64,000 bases of DNA, from contig JACCGJ010010811.1 of assembly GCA_013407085.1 (NCBI GenBank), positions 33,221 through 97,220 on the forward strand, in the 5' to 3' direction. Source of the stretch: Atriophallophorus winterbourni. Taxonomy: Eukaryota > Platyhelminthes > Trematoda > Plagiorchiida > Microphallidae. Of the stretch, positions 9,701 to 18,657 are shown in pieces. The notes below the pieces were generated by a model that saw only the letters and a program-made list of their open reading frames with translations, ran no database searches and was not told the DNA's origin. The position numbers and the translations under genes are program-made. How positions within the stretch are numbered: position 1 is the first letter of the stretch; each line of letters starts with the position of its first letter.

Positions 9701-10676
9701 CCGTGTTCGAAAGAAAGTCAAACCTTTGCAGCTGAACCCACGTAAACAGTCCTATCGTTGAAGACTTCCTGGGGGAGGTGTTAGGAGGGTCACCTCCAAA
9801 CGAATTATACTTATCATTGTGTTTACTTTACACTAACAATTCTTCTCCCTATTTTAGCCTACCCTTCAATTGGACTGTGGTGCTCTTTGTCCCACCTTGT
9901 ATCAATAGAACTTTCATCCAGAACCTCTCTGCTCAATTGTCTGTTTGAGATACAGTTTAATCCTAGAACTCGGGATTATAATACTACACTTCAAACGGAA
10001 CATGCAATCAATCAAGTTTCCTAAACGAGTACACGGACAGCAACACGACAGCGCCTTTAACTGCCATGCATAATAACTGATTCGGGTTCACATCGAACAA
10101 AGAACTAGGCCACCGGAGACGAGCGCTACGGAGTGGATAGGAAAAATTGTGACCGTATCTTTGCTCAATCAGACCTGATCATTTGAATGATGTTATGTCA
10201 AAGAGATGATTATATAACATGAACGACGAATTTTTATAAACAAATCGTAATCATAAACAAAAATGACGAGAGACATGGAAGCACTTACCTCATTGATGAG
10301 AAAAATGAGTACAGTAACAGCCGAAGTTGATGGATGATTTACTAGATAGTCTACCCCAGGGCGTCCGAAACTGAATAAAAAATAATCGAGCAGAAATGAA
10401 ACCTCACATTCGTATCGAACCAGATTTCGTGCCAACAGCAATTAGTCTCTGTACTGGATCAACAGCTAAGCACGTTGGTTTATTAGGGAAACCGTTGACG
10501 GATATCTGCGTGAGAGTAAGCAACAAACAACGCACCTGGCCAACATCAAAATGCTCACTTTTTAAACATTCATCGAGTTCAACAGCACCAGTAGGTGAAG
10601 AGGATTGTGCACCACCAACACTCCATGTTCGAACGTTTTCTATAACTTTGAGTAGCTTTTTTGATTTAGCAGCCAT
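3599..10676 (-). CDS. STXBP5: tomosyn / syntaxin-binding protein 5, 5' part of gene (5 exons)
   Basis: Five exons, joined in the order 10536-10676, 10408-10505, 10289-10370, 4305-4405 and 3599-3733, encode the N-terminus of a tomosyn/Lgl-family WD40 protein. Landmarks in order are KSEHF, NGFPNKPTCLAVDPVQRLIAVGTKSG, FGRPGVDYLV, FLINEGG, DDVVHLWNIRQKRPELVHSL, SQWLYLGTDKGNVHVVNV and GYTINWNKAID. These follow the vertebrate tomosyn N-terminal propeller closely. Tomosyn binds syntaxin through a C-terminal R-SNARE-like coil and restrains SNARE assembly and exocytosis; that part lies outside the window. All junctions are GT-AG and in phase. The start ATG at 10676 has an in-frame TGA seven codons upstream. 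Introns are 30, 37, 5883 and 571 nt; the large one hosts a Gypsy element and an RTE fragment. Lgl itself is a less likely alternative because of the RQKRP and LGTDKGN wording. Confidence 0.9.
4305..4405 (-). CDS. STXBP5: tomosyn exon 4
   Basis: After a TTTACCAG acceptor it codes GGLISICQDDVVHLWN then IRQKRPELVHSLQFKRD, the second WD40 blade (DD..HLWN.RQKRP...HSL.F.R). Ends in phase 2 before GTAAGT. The coding frame is not the longest open frame here, so simple ORF calling misses it. Confidence 0.92.
4406..7074. other. tomosyn intron 3, distal part
   Basis: AT-rich intron sequence. It holds a short AT dinucleotide run near 4475-4492 and an RTE-type LINE remnant at 6010-6545. Short frames elsewhere (for example 5230-5517 and 5831-6073, minus) show no recognisable motif. 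Confidence 0.6.
6010..6545 (+). mobile_element. RTE-type LINE, 3' end fragment in tomosyn intron 3
   Basis: The frame at about 6020-6295 codes RHRQLKTLTSSLSKFGAARL then PGWPPRHLIPQRLVTLQSMS. This matches the SRLPGWGPRD block of the RTE-type C-terminus seen at 480-842 but belongs to a diverged family. A 3' UTR of about 240 bp follows and ends in a short GATGATGATGAT tail near 6530-6542. EN and RT are missing. Orientation is opposite to the host gene. Confidence 0.55.
7075..7279 (+). repeat. Gypsy 5' LTR
   Basis: Starts TGTTAGGAGGG and ends ATTATAACA, so it has TG...CA ends. It is identical over 204 of 205 positions to the downstream LTR. The putative primer-binding site TTGGCGACGGG follows directly at 7280. 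Confidence 0.95.
7280..7297 (+). promoter_or_regulatory. Gypsy primer-binding site (putative)
   Basis: TTGGCGACGGGATTTTAC abuts the 5' LTR. TGGCGAC... is a common start for Gypsy minus-strand primer sites; the priming tRNA was not identified. Confidence 0.6.
7311..8293 (+). pseudogene. gag: Gypsy gag with one frameshift
   Basis: The N-terminal part (7311 to about 7707) codes MSFSSEDLKAILDHQHKQFE and the capsid-like block FDSWYNRWKDTFLNEF and NFILPKQPKD. Around the TTT run at 7708-7710 the frame changes by one base and continues as SLFNTRYNCLKLSKRDGDDY, a typical Mag-type gag motif, down to a stop at 8291. The C-terminal part has two zinc knuckles: CWSCGDWHFARFC (CX2CX3HX4C) and CHQCHRRGHKEGFC (CX2CX4HX4C), followed by a basic tail. 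Gag packages element RNA into virus-like particles. A missing T in the run is the simplest cause of the break; slippage at the run is possible but unproven. Confidence 0.88.
8214..9761 (+). CDS. pol: Gypsy protease-integrase fusion ORF (RT and RNase H deleted)
   Basis: Open from 8214, it overlaps the end of gag by 80 nt in the +1 frame; the first Met is at 8406 but translation by frameshift from gag is likelier. A retropepsin motif LQLDTASDITLIS has its catalytic Asp codon at 8385. After the linker block PGVTPVLRPK the sequence passes at about 8810-8830 into WPTPESPWSRVHIDFAGP, the start of the integrase core. RT, RNase H and the HHCC domain are thus removed without breaking the frame. The integrase triad is present: D in HIDFAG, D in VSDNGTAF and E in NGQVERF, spaced D-35-E. 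A basic C-terminal domain follows to 9761. A normal Gypsy pol would be roughly 2 kb longer. Confidence 0.9.
   Translation, partial: KAITIHQRAPQKPSVTSSTLIKKLLSNFVFATYNGEFQSRSKYVIVSIITVPIRLQLDTASDITLISRNTWELIGKPHILPTSHVAQSASGNTLNLTGELICKVTFNNQQLSGKCYLTDRANLNLLGLDWITKLQLMDVPLSSTCEAIQSHITSDLRNQFTENLKTKFSDVFQDGLGCCTKLKASLKLRPGVTPVLRPKTELFSWPTPESPWSRVHIDFAGPINNQNYLILVDAFSKWPEVFHMVRVTSSATITKLQQVFSRFGVPDTLVSDNGTAFTSAEFASFCQQNSIEHKRTPPFHPQSNGQVERFVDTFKRALLKLRGEGTTSDIIERFLLSYRATPNPNVPNSVSPAEALMNRKIRLPLDIIRPSFSNEMPRNRRMENQFNHHHGAVSRFYKPGASVLAKDYRSGGETWTHGQIVRRVGHVIYEVDVQSSIWIRHANQLRPSSLPEIVNHDPGIPLDILLDTFELPERLTISSPEKRDVQTNCTPRRWTDRVRKKVKPLQLNPRKQSYR
9769..9778 (+). promoter_or_regulatory. Gypsy polypurine tract
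   Basis: CTGGGGGAGG immediately precedes the 3' LTR, the position of the plus-strand primer in LTR retrotransposons. Confidence 0.75.
9779..9983 (+). repeat. Gypsy 3' LTR
   Basis: Matches the 5' LTR except at the penultimate base, giving a TA rather than CA terminus. Followed by the target duplication CTACA. Confidence 0.95.
10289..10370 (-). CDS. STXBP5: tomosyn exon 3
   Basis: Completes the split codon and codes FGRPGVDYLVNHPST then AVTVLIFLINE, ending in phase 0 before a consensus GTAAGT donor. FGRPGVD and FLINEG are strongly conserved tomosyn strings. Confidence 0.92.
10371..10407 (-). other. tomosyn intron 2, 37 nt micro-intron
   Basis: GTGAGG donor, then a TTTATTCAG acceptor with a T-rich tract. 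Unlike intron 1 its length is not a multiple of three, and retention would meet an in-frame TGA two bases past the donor, so it must be spliced for a functional protein. Confidence 0.85.
10408..10505 (-). CDS. STXBP5: tomosyn exon 2
   Basis: Codes ISVNGFPNKPTCLAVDP and VQRLIAVGTKSGSIR, the first blade of the WD40 propeller with its GFP...P.LA.DP..R..A.GT..G consensus. Ends with two bases of a split codon (phase 2) before the donor GTGAGG. Confidence 0.9.
10506..10535 (-). other. tomosyn intron 1, 30 nt micro-intron
   Basis: Begins GTGCGT, ends TCACGCAG on the minus strand. Removing it restores the eight-residue spacing between the EHF and GFP motifs expected for tomosyn; leaving it in adds ten hydrophobic residues with no stop. 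Both termini fit GT-AG, with a pyrimidine-rich 3' half. Confidence 0.8.
10536..10676 (-). CDS. STXBP5: tomosyn exon 1
   Basis: Codes 47 residues from the initiator Met (MAAKSKKLL...) to ...KSEHFDVGQ. The extreme N-terminus is not conserved, as is usual for tomosyns; the KSEHF block is the first conserved one. It ends in phase 0 at CCAG followed by the donor GTGCGT. An in-frame TGA lies seven codons before the ATG, so no longer N-terminus is possible without another exon. Confidence 0.85.
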
Positions 10677-11357
10677 TTTATTGAATTTGATAATTCATTC
10701 ATCTCATGTCAATCACAAAAACAAATTTAAAATAACCGCAGGAGTTTTAATGAACTTTAAAAAATATTTACGCGGCTGAACAAACAGTGATTAAATCCTG
10801 GACTCGATCTCAATTTGTATGAGTCTTTAGAGTAAAATATATTAATTTGGTGAATGCCTAACAATGTTCAGATCGGTGAATTATTTGAAGTTTGATTACT
10901 CATACTTTATTCATACAAAAATACCGGCCTCAACGGCAAATGAGGTAAAATGGTGGCTAAGGGAATTGAGTGCACAGCTTGCAAGCGTTCTGCTCACCCT
11001 AGCTGATCAGGTATACATAAATCTCACTACGGGATTTATACAAAGTACCGCTGGTTATAGGGGTATTGTAGCGACTGCCATAAATCTGCCACAGACGCCG
11101 CTTGCCAAACGCCAAGGAATAGTGTGGCGTCGCTCGGCTTGTCAGATTTTGTACCCGCCCAAACGTATGCATCTGATGTGAAGGCAAATATAAGTTCTGA
11201 GCCAACAGCAGTTAAGGGAATAGATGACAAATCTAGCCAGTAACGACATCCTTTTAAGCAAGCTACCTTTCCTAACCTGGTCAATGTTGCCAGATCTTCG
11301 AAAAACATGAAAACATGAAGGTTAAAACAATTGCATCCACTAAGAATTTAGACATAG
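10677..11357. other. upstream region of tomosyn, no gene recognised
   Basis: AT-rich first part, then 10920-11300 with mixed short frames on both strands without recognisable motifs. It must contain the tomosyn 5' UTR (or a trans-splice acceptor) on the minus strand, but no TATA box or splice-leader acceptor could be singled out. Confidence 0.5.
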
Positions 11358-14104
11358 TTGGCCAGTTTCCTCGTCCTCCAAAGCAGGCTCTCTCTTCCAA
11401 GATGGGTCAACGTAGCTGGGCCTCCGAAAATGCGCATTAAGACGAGTAAAGCCACTACTCAAAAGAAGCAAAATGGAAATGTTGCTGTCTCACCCGCACT
11501 GGATCAAATTATCCAGGAATTAAACGTTTTGCGCAAGCATTTTGAGGCACTGCATGGCACTTGTTCTTCTTCAAAAACTAGAAACCGAAATGTAGTCGTT
11601 TTTAAACGAGCGGAGACTATCAATTGGAAATGTCGAAGTTATTTTGATCGCAGATGTATCAGCGATTTTATCTGGATGGTAGGTCTGAGGCCTTCTACAT
11701 CCACGATGCAAGTTAACCGTGTAGGGAGAATGCAGATTGATAACCGCCCTAGGCCAATACTGGTAGAATTCAAATATCCGCTGGATCGGGTTGCGTTACT
11801 GTCTAGGGCTGATTAAATCGCCAAAATAACTCTAGACAAGCTTCAGGTTAAGCCGGACAACCCTCCCTCTCGGATTGGACAAAACTCTTCCGCTTCAAAT
11901 AGGAGAAACCTATTTTTAAGGATATCTGCTATCCGTAATCCTGATGCAAATCGAAGCGCTAGTGAATTCGTGACGATCATAGCGAACAGCACATTGCCTT
12001 ATGTCTTGCTGTCAGGATTAGACAACGTTGACGGGCTTATCGCAAATGAAGATGGGAGCCAGGTAGATTTCTCCAGTAGTTGCCCTTCTTCTATGGATGC
12101 GGCTTCAATCCTCAACAACGGTCCGTAATATCCATGCAAGAGGCTGTTGACCAGGATAGTCCTGCTTTAAGTAGCACGCCAAAAAACGTGCAGGTCCCTC
12201 GGGTGCTTCGCCCGAGCGCCAAGTAGGATTAGTTTCATAAGCACGTATAAACAACGCCATATTGCTATAAGCTAATGTGTGCAGCATAAGGAATACGTGG
12301 GCTGCCTCTCTCTTCGTGTGGCTGAGTTACACACCTGGGTATGCGCTTTCTGAGACCTGGCTCTCCGCACTTGATGATGTGAGAATAAGCATCAGCAAGC
12401 AGTATCTCGGCATTAGATGCGATAGACCTGGAGATAGGAGAGCCGGCGGCGTTGCACTCCTCCTAGAGTATGGTTTGCAAAATAGGGGCACGGGTATATC
12501 CCTAACCAGTGAAAACGTCCAAGTTGTTACGATTCACCTGATTTGCTACATGTCAGCCCTCGCAATTGCTTGTGTCTACGTCATACCCTGTGCAGCCTAA
12601 CAAGAGATAACATAACTGATTGAGGCGCTCAACGGCTTGTTTCATTCAGCTCCCAGCGTACTAATCTGAGGTGATTTCAACCTTACAGACATACATTTGG
12701 CCCTCCCTGTAGGTTTAATCACTGATAAATCGGAAACGTTTTTCGAATGGCTCCATGATCATGCGTTGCGAGTGGGCTCCTTGGCTGCGAAAGGATATTG
12801 CTCTCTTCGATAAAATCTATCACAGAGCAACAAAGTTAGTGATGTGTCTTCGCAATGTTCCGTATACCGAAAGATTGCGACGTCTGGGTCTATGCGATTT
12901 CACCCAAAGAAGGAAACGACGCGATATTATTCTGACTTATAGAATTGTGTCTACCGAAGGACATCCACTAAAACACTTGCTTGATGTATGTGATGGAAAA
13001 GTAACACGCGGACATACCTTATCCCTTTACGTCCCAAGTTCCCGGATTGACTGTCGGCGCCATTTTTTCGCCATAAGTGCTATATTTCTTTGGAATTCCC
13101 TACCCCAACTTGTGGTGGACTCCCCTTGCCTGGCGGCGTTTAAAGTGAAATTGGACTTACATATGCAAAAGAATAACATTCGTGAGCCTTACATTTGATA
13201 TTCACTATTGTTTATTTATACTATTGTATTTTTCCTGTTTTTATTCATACCGTCATCCTGTGGTGTTGTAAAGTATTAACTTTTTTAACCATAAATCTTT
13301 GAATTTGAATTTGAATTTGAATCAGCGTGTGAGTGATCCTACGAGGTTTCGTAATGGATACACTCCATCCACTCTCGACCTGGTATTGTCGTCCCAGCCC
13401 AAAGCCATCCGACTTTTGAAATACCTACCACCGCTCGGCTAAAGCGATCATGTAATGATAAGCTTCGGAGCGGTACTGCGTTTTAACAAACCTATTGCCC
13501 GCCTTAGACTGTAGACTGGTATTTTCTTTTACAGACTTCAAAATCTTCCTTTCAGTTCACTTACGATTTCAATATAAGTGAAAACTGGGATAGAATTTAT
13601 GAGTATCTATAGGAGTTGCAAGAGAAGCACGCTCCGCTGCACGTCGTAAAAAAGCATCATAGGGGTCCCTGGTGGACTCCTCGAGTTCGTCGGTGTACCC
13701 ATAAACGGGATCGTTTATGGCGGCAATATAAGCCATTTCTCACTTGTGGTTCTTGGGTCCCATACAAAACGGCTCGGAACGCTTGTGTTAAAACACAGCG
13801 TTTGCTCAAACAGGAGTTTGAGTTATCCTTAGCTCGGGATCGTAAATACAATCCAAAAAGATTTTATAGCTACGCTCAATCGAAAGGAAAAACCAGGGAA
13901 AGCAATGGAGATTAAAATCTGGACAACGGAAAAGTAGCCCATACCCACCTGTCTAAGGCGACTGACTTCTCCAGGTTCTTCAGTGGCGTTGAGAGACGTG
14001 ATAATTCCTTAAATGCTCTGTCTAGACCGTTTAAATAACGACGTAGTGCTCGTGCACTAGATGAGTTGTCCTTCAAGGAATCCGAGGTGTTCGCGTCAAC
14101 AATG
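11358..14104 (+). mobile_element. CR1-like LINE E, left half (ORF1, endonuclease, start of RT ORF)
   Basis: ORF1 remnant at 11358-11816 includes the PRPILVEFKYPLDRVALLSRA block characteristic of the RRM-like domain in CR1 ORF1. An apurinic-type endonuclease follows in broken frames: LSETWLSALDD (12340s), a GDFNL motif (12670s), then, after an inserted LINE end at 12768-13322, SDPTRFRNGYTPSTLDLVLSS and SDHVMISFG. The pre-RT linker (HAPLHVV...PKRFYSYAQSKGKTRES) runs to about 13915. It matches LINE G at 34600-36960 block for block. It stops at 14104 at an AATG, and the matching continuation starts at an AATG at 26721, so 12.6 kb was inserted between. Many stops and frameshifts make it inactive. 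Confidence 0.8.
12768..13322 (+). mobile_element. CR1-like LINE F, 5'-truncated 3' end inserted in LINE E
   Basis: A 147-codon frame (12755-13198) carries the C-terminus of a CR1-type RT: WAPWLRKDIALFDKIYHRAT, TERLRRLGLCDFTQRRKRRD, LDVCDGKVTRGHTLSLYVPS and FLWNSLPQLVV. A 3' UTR of about 100 bp ends in a GAATTT hexamer tail (13300-13322). It interrupts the endonuclease of LINE E between the codons for HDHALR and RVSDPTRF, so it arrived after E. The coding part is undamaged, which suggests a fairly young insertion. Confidence 0.8.
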
Positions 14105-14745
14105 GTAAAGAGCGGGTGTTCGAAATTTGGCAAGTCATTATTCTCGTTATCTCACTTTACGTATTTTATTCCGGATCATTATGTCGCATTACAAAAATTC
14201 GAAATCGTCAAGAACAGCTTACCACACTACATCTCAATGAAAAATTGTTCGGTTGTTTTGGACGAAAATATGTCTACGGTTCTGTCGACGGTACAGAACC
14301 TAGAAAACAAGATCGATTCCGTCACGGCTAAGCTGTCCACGGTTTCGAAAATTTGCAATATCTTAGAGCCTCTTACCATTCTACTTGACCCTAGTTGTGT
14401 ATTAGACTCTGATTTACTTCAACGCACAAGTCGATTTATAGAGTTGCTAACATCAGAAATTGAGCAGAGCCGAAGCCGTGCCAAAAATCTTATTCTTCTT
14501 AACGTGGCTGACAGATATCCTTTAAAAAATTTTTTCTGTCGCGATATGGCTTCCCCCTAGACTCGGCATCTGTAACTAGACTCAGAAAACCTCCCAATCG
14601 TAGTAATGCACCGATTTTAATAAAATATGCCGACGAAAATTACGCGTCGCACTTAATTAATAACCAACAAGTATTAAAACTTTTACCGCAATTTTCTAAT
14701 GTGTTGATCAAGCCTGACAACACACCTATACAACGAAAGAAGTAA

Positions 14746-15478
14746 GTAAGAAGTAACTTCTACCTAAATAAATACGCTAAACTCTGGAATATTCTTCCGA
14801 AAAACATAAGACTTTTTACCTCACTATGTGATTTTAAATCACATCTGAAATTCATTTCTCACAGTTGAAAAATTAATGAAACTTCTCAACCTAGATGTCT
14901 CATTAGATGAACTATACAATCATGCCATTGCTGGATATTAACAGTGATATCGGTTTTTCAACTTTCATAGTGAACAGTTACTCCGTCCCTTAGTATTTAT
15001 TTTCCAGATTACGTCTTTACATCCATATGAAGAATTCCGGTTCACAAACGAGTCAACACTGGGACGCCAAATCTTCTACGAATACCCACGAAAAGATACT
15101 CTCCATTTATAACATATATTCGACAATAATAATGAGTTCCAACTAAACATTTTTGAAGATTTTCTCTCTTCGAGATTCCTCGCATCTTCGATGTTTCGGT
15201 CCATCGTTGTTCAATATTCTTCGTATCATTTTTCCCCTCACCCGATTTTCTTTTCATACAATAACTGCGCATATATTGAATTTCTGTAAAACTGATTGAT
15301 TATCATTTACCTGGACCATTTCAACGAACAAAAAATTATCAGCATGTATGACCTTGAAAATGTTAATAATCATTGTCCATTTTTATGCTTTTTGTATACA
15401 AACAACTTTGATAATTATCGATCATGCTTAGCATGCCTTGAAATTCCAAGAATAAAATATTTATTTTATTTTATTTCA
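14746..15478 (+). mobile_element. 5'-truncated LINE (family of J and K) inserted in LINE H
   Basis: Starts mid-ORF with NFYLNKYAKLWNILPKNIRL and runs through LMKLLNLDVSLDELYNHAI to the stop near 14941. A 3' UTR of about 530 bp ends at AATAAAATATTTATTTTATTT. It is nearly identical in reverse complement to the 3' part of LINE J at 37048-38000, so the two are recent relatives. It splits ORF1 of LINE H. Confidence 0.85.
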
Positions 15479-17915
15479 TTTTAAAATGTGCCTTCGCAAG
15501 GTTTCTAAAGTTGTGAAACTCAACTGATATCGCCAACCTCATAGACTTGGATGTTGTCGATAATTCCGCATCAGCTACTGCACCTGTAGCTCAAACTCAA
15601 ACTTCTGATGTTATTACTATCTCAAGTACCACCACCCCAATAGCTAAATCTAAGTTAAACATTGATGACGCAATGTTAACACCTGGCCCTAATAGCCATG
15701 TCCCCACTAATGAAACCGTCACCGCAGATTTGAAGCCCTCAGCTCGACCTATAATTCAAGCCAAAAAATCGTGCTCCCTGTCTTCAAATCAAATTCACCC
15801 ATACTACTCGGTGGACCGCGCATTGATAGGAACCATACGGTCGGGCGTAATTTTGATGGAAATAATCCATCTTATGGCTTATGTAATTATCACCCCATAT
15901 ATAGACGGTTCCCGGTAATACCTGGCCCACTTAGTCCACTTATCCCCTGAAAAGACCCTTTTATCCCAAGCAAACCTATTACTATCCTCCTCCAAGACTT
16001 CTCCACTTCAATACGCTCCACGTCTCCTAGATCAGCGCCCCCTTATGAATGGGAATCAGTTTAGTGCTTACAAAAACCCATTTCAAAACATGTATGGCCC
16101 AGTAGAAAATTTTCCCTTACTTTACCACAACCCTTACCCACATCAGCTCCGACAATTTCAAACAACTCGTATAAATCGTTCTTTATTGCCCATGTTAAAT
16201 ATCCTAAAATTCGCCTTCTCTTACTTAATGCTTAGTCAATTATTTCTAAGCTCCCTACCGTTTAACATTTCTTGCTCTCAAACAAGAAATAGTTCTTATA
16301 ACATAAACGTGGACAACTAATGACGTTCCCAACGTTTCATTTGAACTAGCCAACTATTTTATGTTTCGTAGGTACCGCAACCACACTCGTGGTGGTGGTA
16401 TTCTCATTTATGTTAGCACAGATTTCCAAGCAGAAATACATAGTTCCCGTATATTTGATGATCTAAACGACTCAATTTAGATCTCCATATCTTCTGTTGA
16501 TCTGTCATAGGATAAATTTACAACCCCCCATCTACATCCACACTCACTGTTGATAAGCTTATAAATGTTTTTACTGAGGCGTCCATTGCCCCCTTCAATA
16601 ATAAGATTATTGCTAGAGACTTCAACGTGCCATACACCTGCTGGAATTCCACAGATTCTTCAAATAAATTTCCATCCTTCTCCAAAACGATTCATATTTC
16701 AGGTTTCACACAATCTGTGAAGAAGCCTACGAGGCTGTCCAGCGTTTTAGATTTGATTTTTACTTTAGGCACTGATCCCACCAACGTTGAAATCTTAGCT
16801 CCACTACCTGGTTGCGACCATAATATGATAACTTGCGTTTTGCTTCTTTCGCAAGAACCAGCACATATACGCAAAGATGAGAAAGTTCATATCAATTAGA
16901 CGAAGTTTTCGAATATTCTTAGAACCTACGACTGGACAGTATTCTTTCTTTCCTCAAAATTCAAGCGCATCTCCTCGATTTTTCTTGATAACATCTCAGC
17001 ATGCCTTCGAAGTTGGTCTACCTCTCATATTAGGAAGCTTAAGCGGGACCCAATAAACCTTCTGGAGAAAAAGATAGCCTGACTTTCTGCTTATCTGAAA
17101 CATAAGTTAGATTTATTTTCGGTTATGCGCAGACACGAATTCTGTAACTCTCTTTCAAATGTTACGATTCGTCTTCTAGAACGTCAAGAAAGAAAGGCTT
17201 TAAGCAGTGACTCAATGACGAAATCATTAAATTACCTTTCGAAGACCATTTGTATCCGGTCAACACATTATATTCCCTCCATAATATACCACGAAGAGGA
17301 TAAAGAAATACTCACTTCTAATGCGGTCGCAATAAGTCAGGCTTTCTCTTTGTTTTCCAGCAGCTCGTTCAATGACAACCCTTGCCATCCACCATCAAAC
17401 AACAGCACTCCCTAAAATAATGTTGACTCCTTTACCTTTTCTAAACAAGAAGTAAAAGACATTTCTCGTCAGTGGTAAAATCTCTTATAAGCCTGATGAT
17501 GAGGTTTTATATCAGCCATCTTACACAACGATAATGAAGACTTTCCGTTAATTTTATTAAATCTTTTCAATATTTCTCTCAAATCTGGAATTTTTCCAAC
17601 TCATTAGAAACTCACTGTTATTATACCACGTTTAAAATCTGGTAATTCGAACCTAGTTACGAATTATCGCCCTATTAATCATACTTCTATTCTGTCTAGG
17701 TTATTTAAAAGGTTAGTCGAAAATTCTTTGTTGGGCTACCTTGGTCCAGATGCGTTCTCTCCAGTCCAACATGGATTCTGTAGCCAAAAGTCTTGTGTAA
17801 CCTGCCAGTTAGAATGATTATATCTCATAACCGCTTACTTGAACAAGGACTAGCAGTGATTGTTGTATTCTTAGACATAATCAAAGCTTTCGATCGGGTT
17901 CCTCATACGCTACTT

Positions 17916-18432
17916 GTTACGACCAATGTCGTTAGTTAACGCGTAGATCCCCCGTCCCTAGTTCGACAAATTCAGAACCACGATTTGGGTTTACTACGGT
18001 ACTGTAATTAATGACAGTTACAATAATAATGGTATACAAACCTCAATTATATCGGAACGCACCGGTACAATGGAGTCAAAACTCCAGCAATAATAGATTC
18101 AATGAAAATGACGACCTGACGCATAAAAACTAGAAATAGTTAATTTACCAATGTTGTCGTCCAAATTTCTGTATCAAACAACAAATGACACACAAATTGG
18201 TGTCCAAATTGAAACAATAAAATGAGCCCAAATACCACGTACAAAATATGTGGAATTTAATGGCAGCCAAGCAAAATCAATTAGTTCAACAAAACAAAAA
18301 ATGTGTACAAGTGGATCGAACAGTATCAAAAATGTATACACAAATAGGTAAAACCGTGAAGAATTAAGAAAAAATCAATTTGTTTAAATAGAAAAATAAG
18401 AAGGAATTTTACACAAATTTTTGTCATTTACA
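17916..18432 (-). repeat. BEL1 3' LTR (517 bp)
   Basis: Plus-strand sequence runs TGTTACGACC...ATTTACA. Preceded by target site CTACT. On the minus strand a purine-rich GGCGGGCGG tract (18433-18441) lies directly before it, as expected of the polypurine tract. Confidence 0.95.
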
Positions 18433-18441
18433 CCGCCCGCC

Positions 18442-18657
18442 AAATTCCTTCTAGAGCTAACTTCTGAATGAACAAACTGATTGGTTCCACCTTCCTAACT
18501 ACCCGACCCTGAATAAAGCAGAATGGCAATGACTCTATTTAGTGGCGAGTCACACACGCCACGTCGCATCGCCATCATTGGACACATGTGGCTTTTTATA
18601 GGGAAATAGTTTGCCGGACTAAGACCCACCACGTCCTCAGGTTCTGCCGTTCTCCCT
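18442..18657 (-). other. BEL1 3' untranslated region
   Basis: Between the integrase stop and the polypurine tract. The part around 18538-18650 (GTGGCGAGTCACACACGCC and what follows) is shared with the BEL2 copy at 48767-48875, showing the two BEL families have a common 3' leader. Confidence 0.7.

Larger units (their letters stand above)
7075..9983 (+). mobile_element. Gypsy (Ty3) LTR retrotransposon, internally deleted, young
   Basis: A 2909-bp element bounded by two 205-bp LTRs (7075-7279 and 9779-9983) and a perfect 5-bp target duplication CTACA (7070-7074 and 9984-9988). The LTRs differ at a single base, the penultimate position (ACA versus ATA), so insertion is recent. The interior keeps a two-frame gag with zinc knuckles, an aspartic protease and an integrase core. 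The RT, RNase H and the HHCC zinc domain of the integrase are gone, with the protease/linker reading in frame into the integrase core. It lies antisense inside tomosyn intron 3. Gag and integrase motifs resemble the Mag-type group of Gypsy; that placement is from memory. Confidence 0.93.

Noticed and set aside
10396..10779. 127-codon plus-strand frame
   Set aside because: Lies antisense to tomosyn exons 1 and 2 and has no motif of its own.
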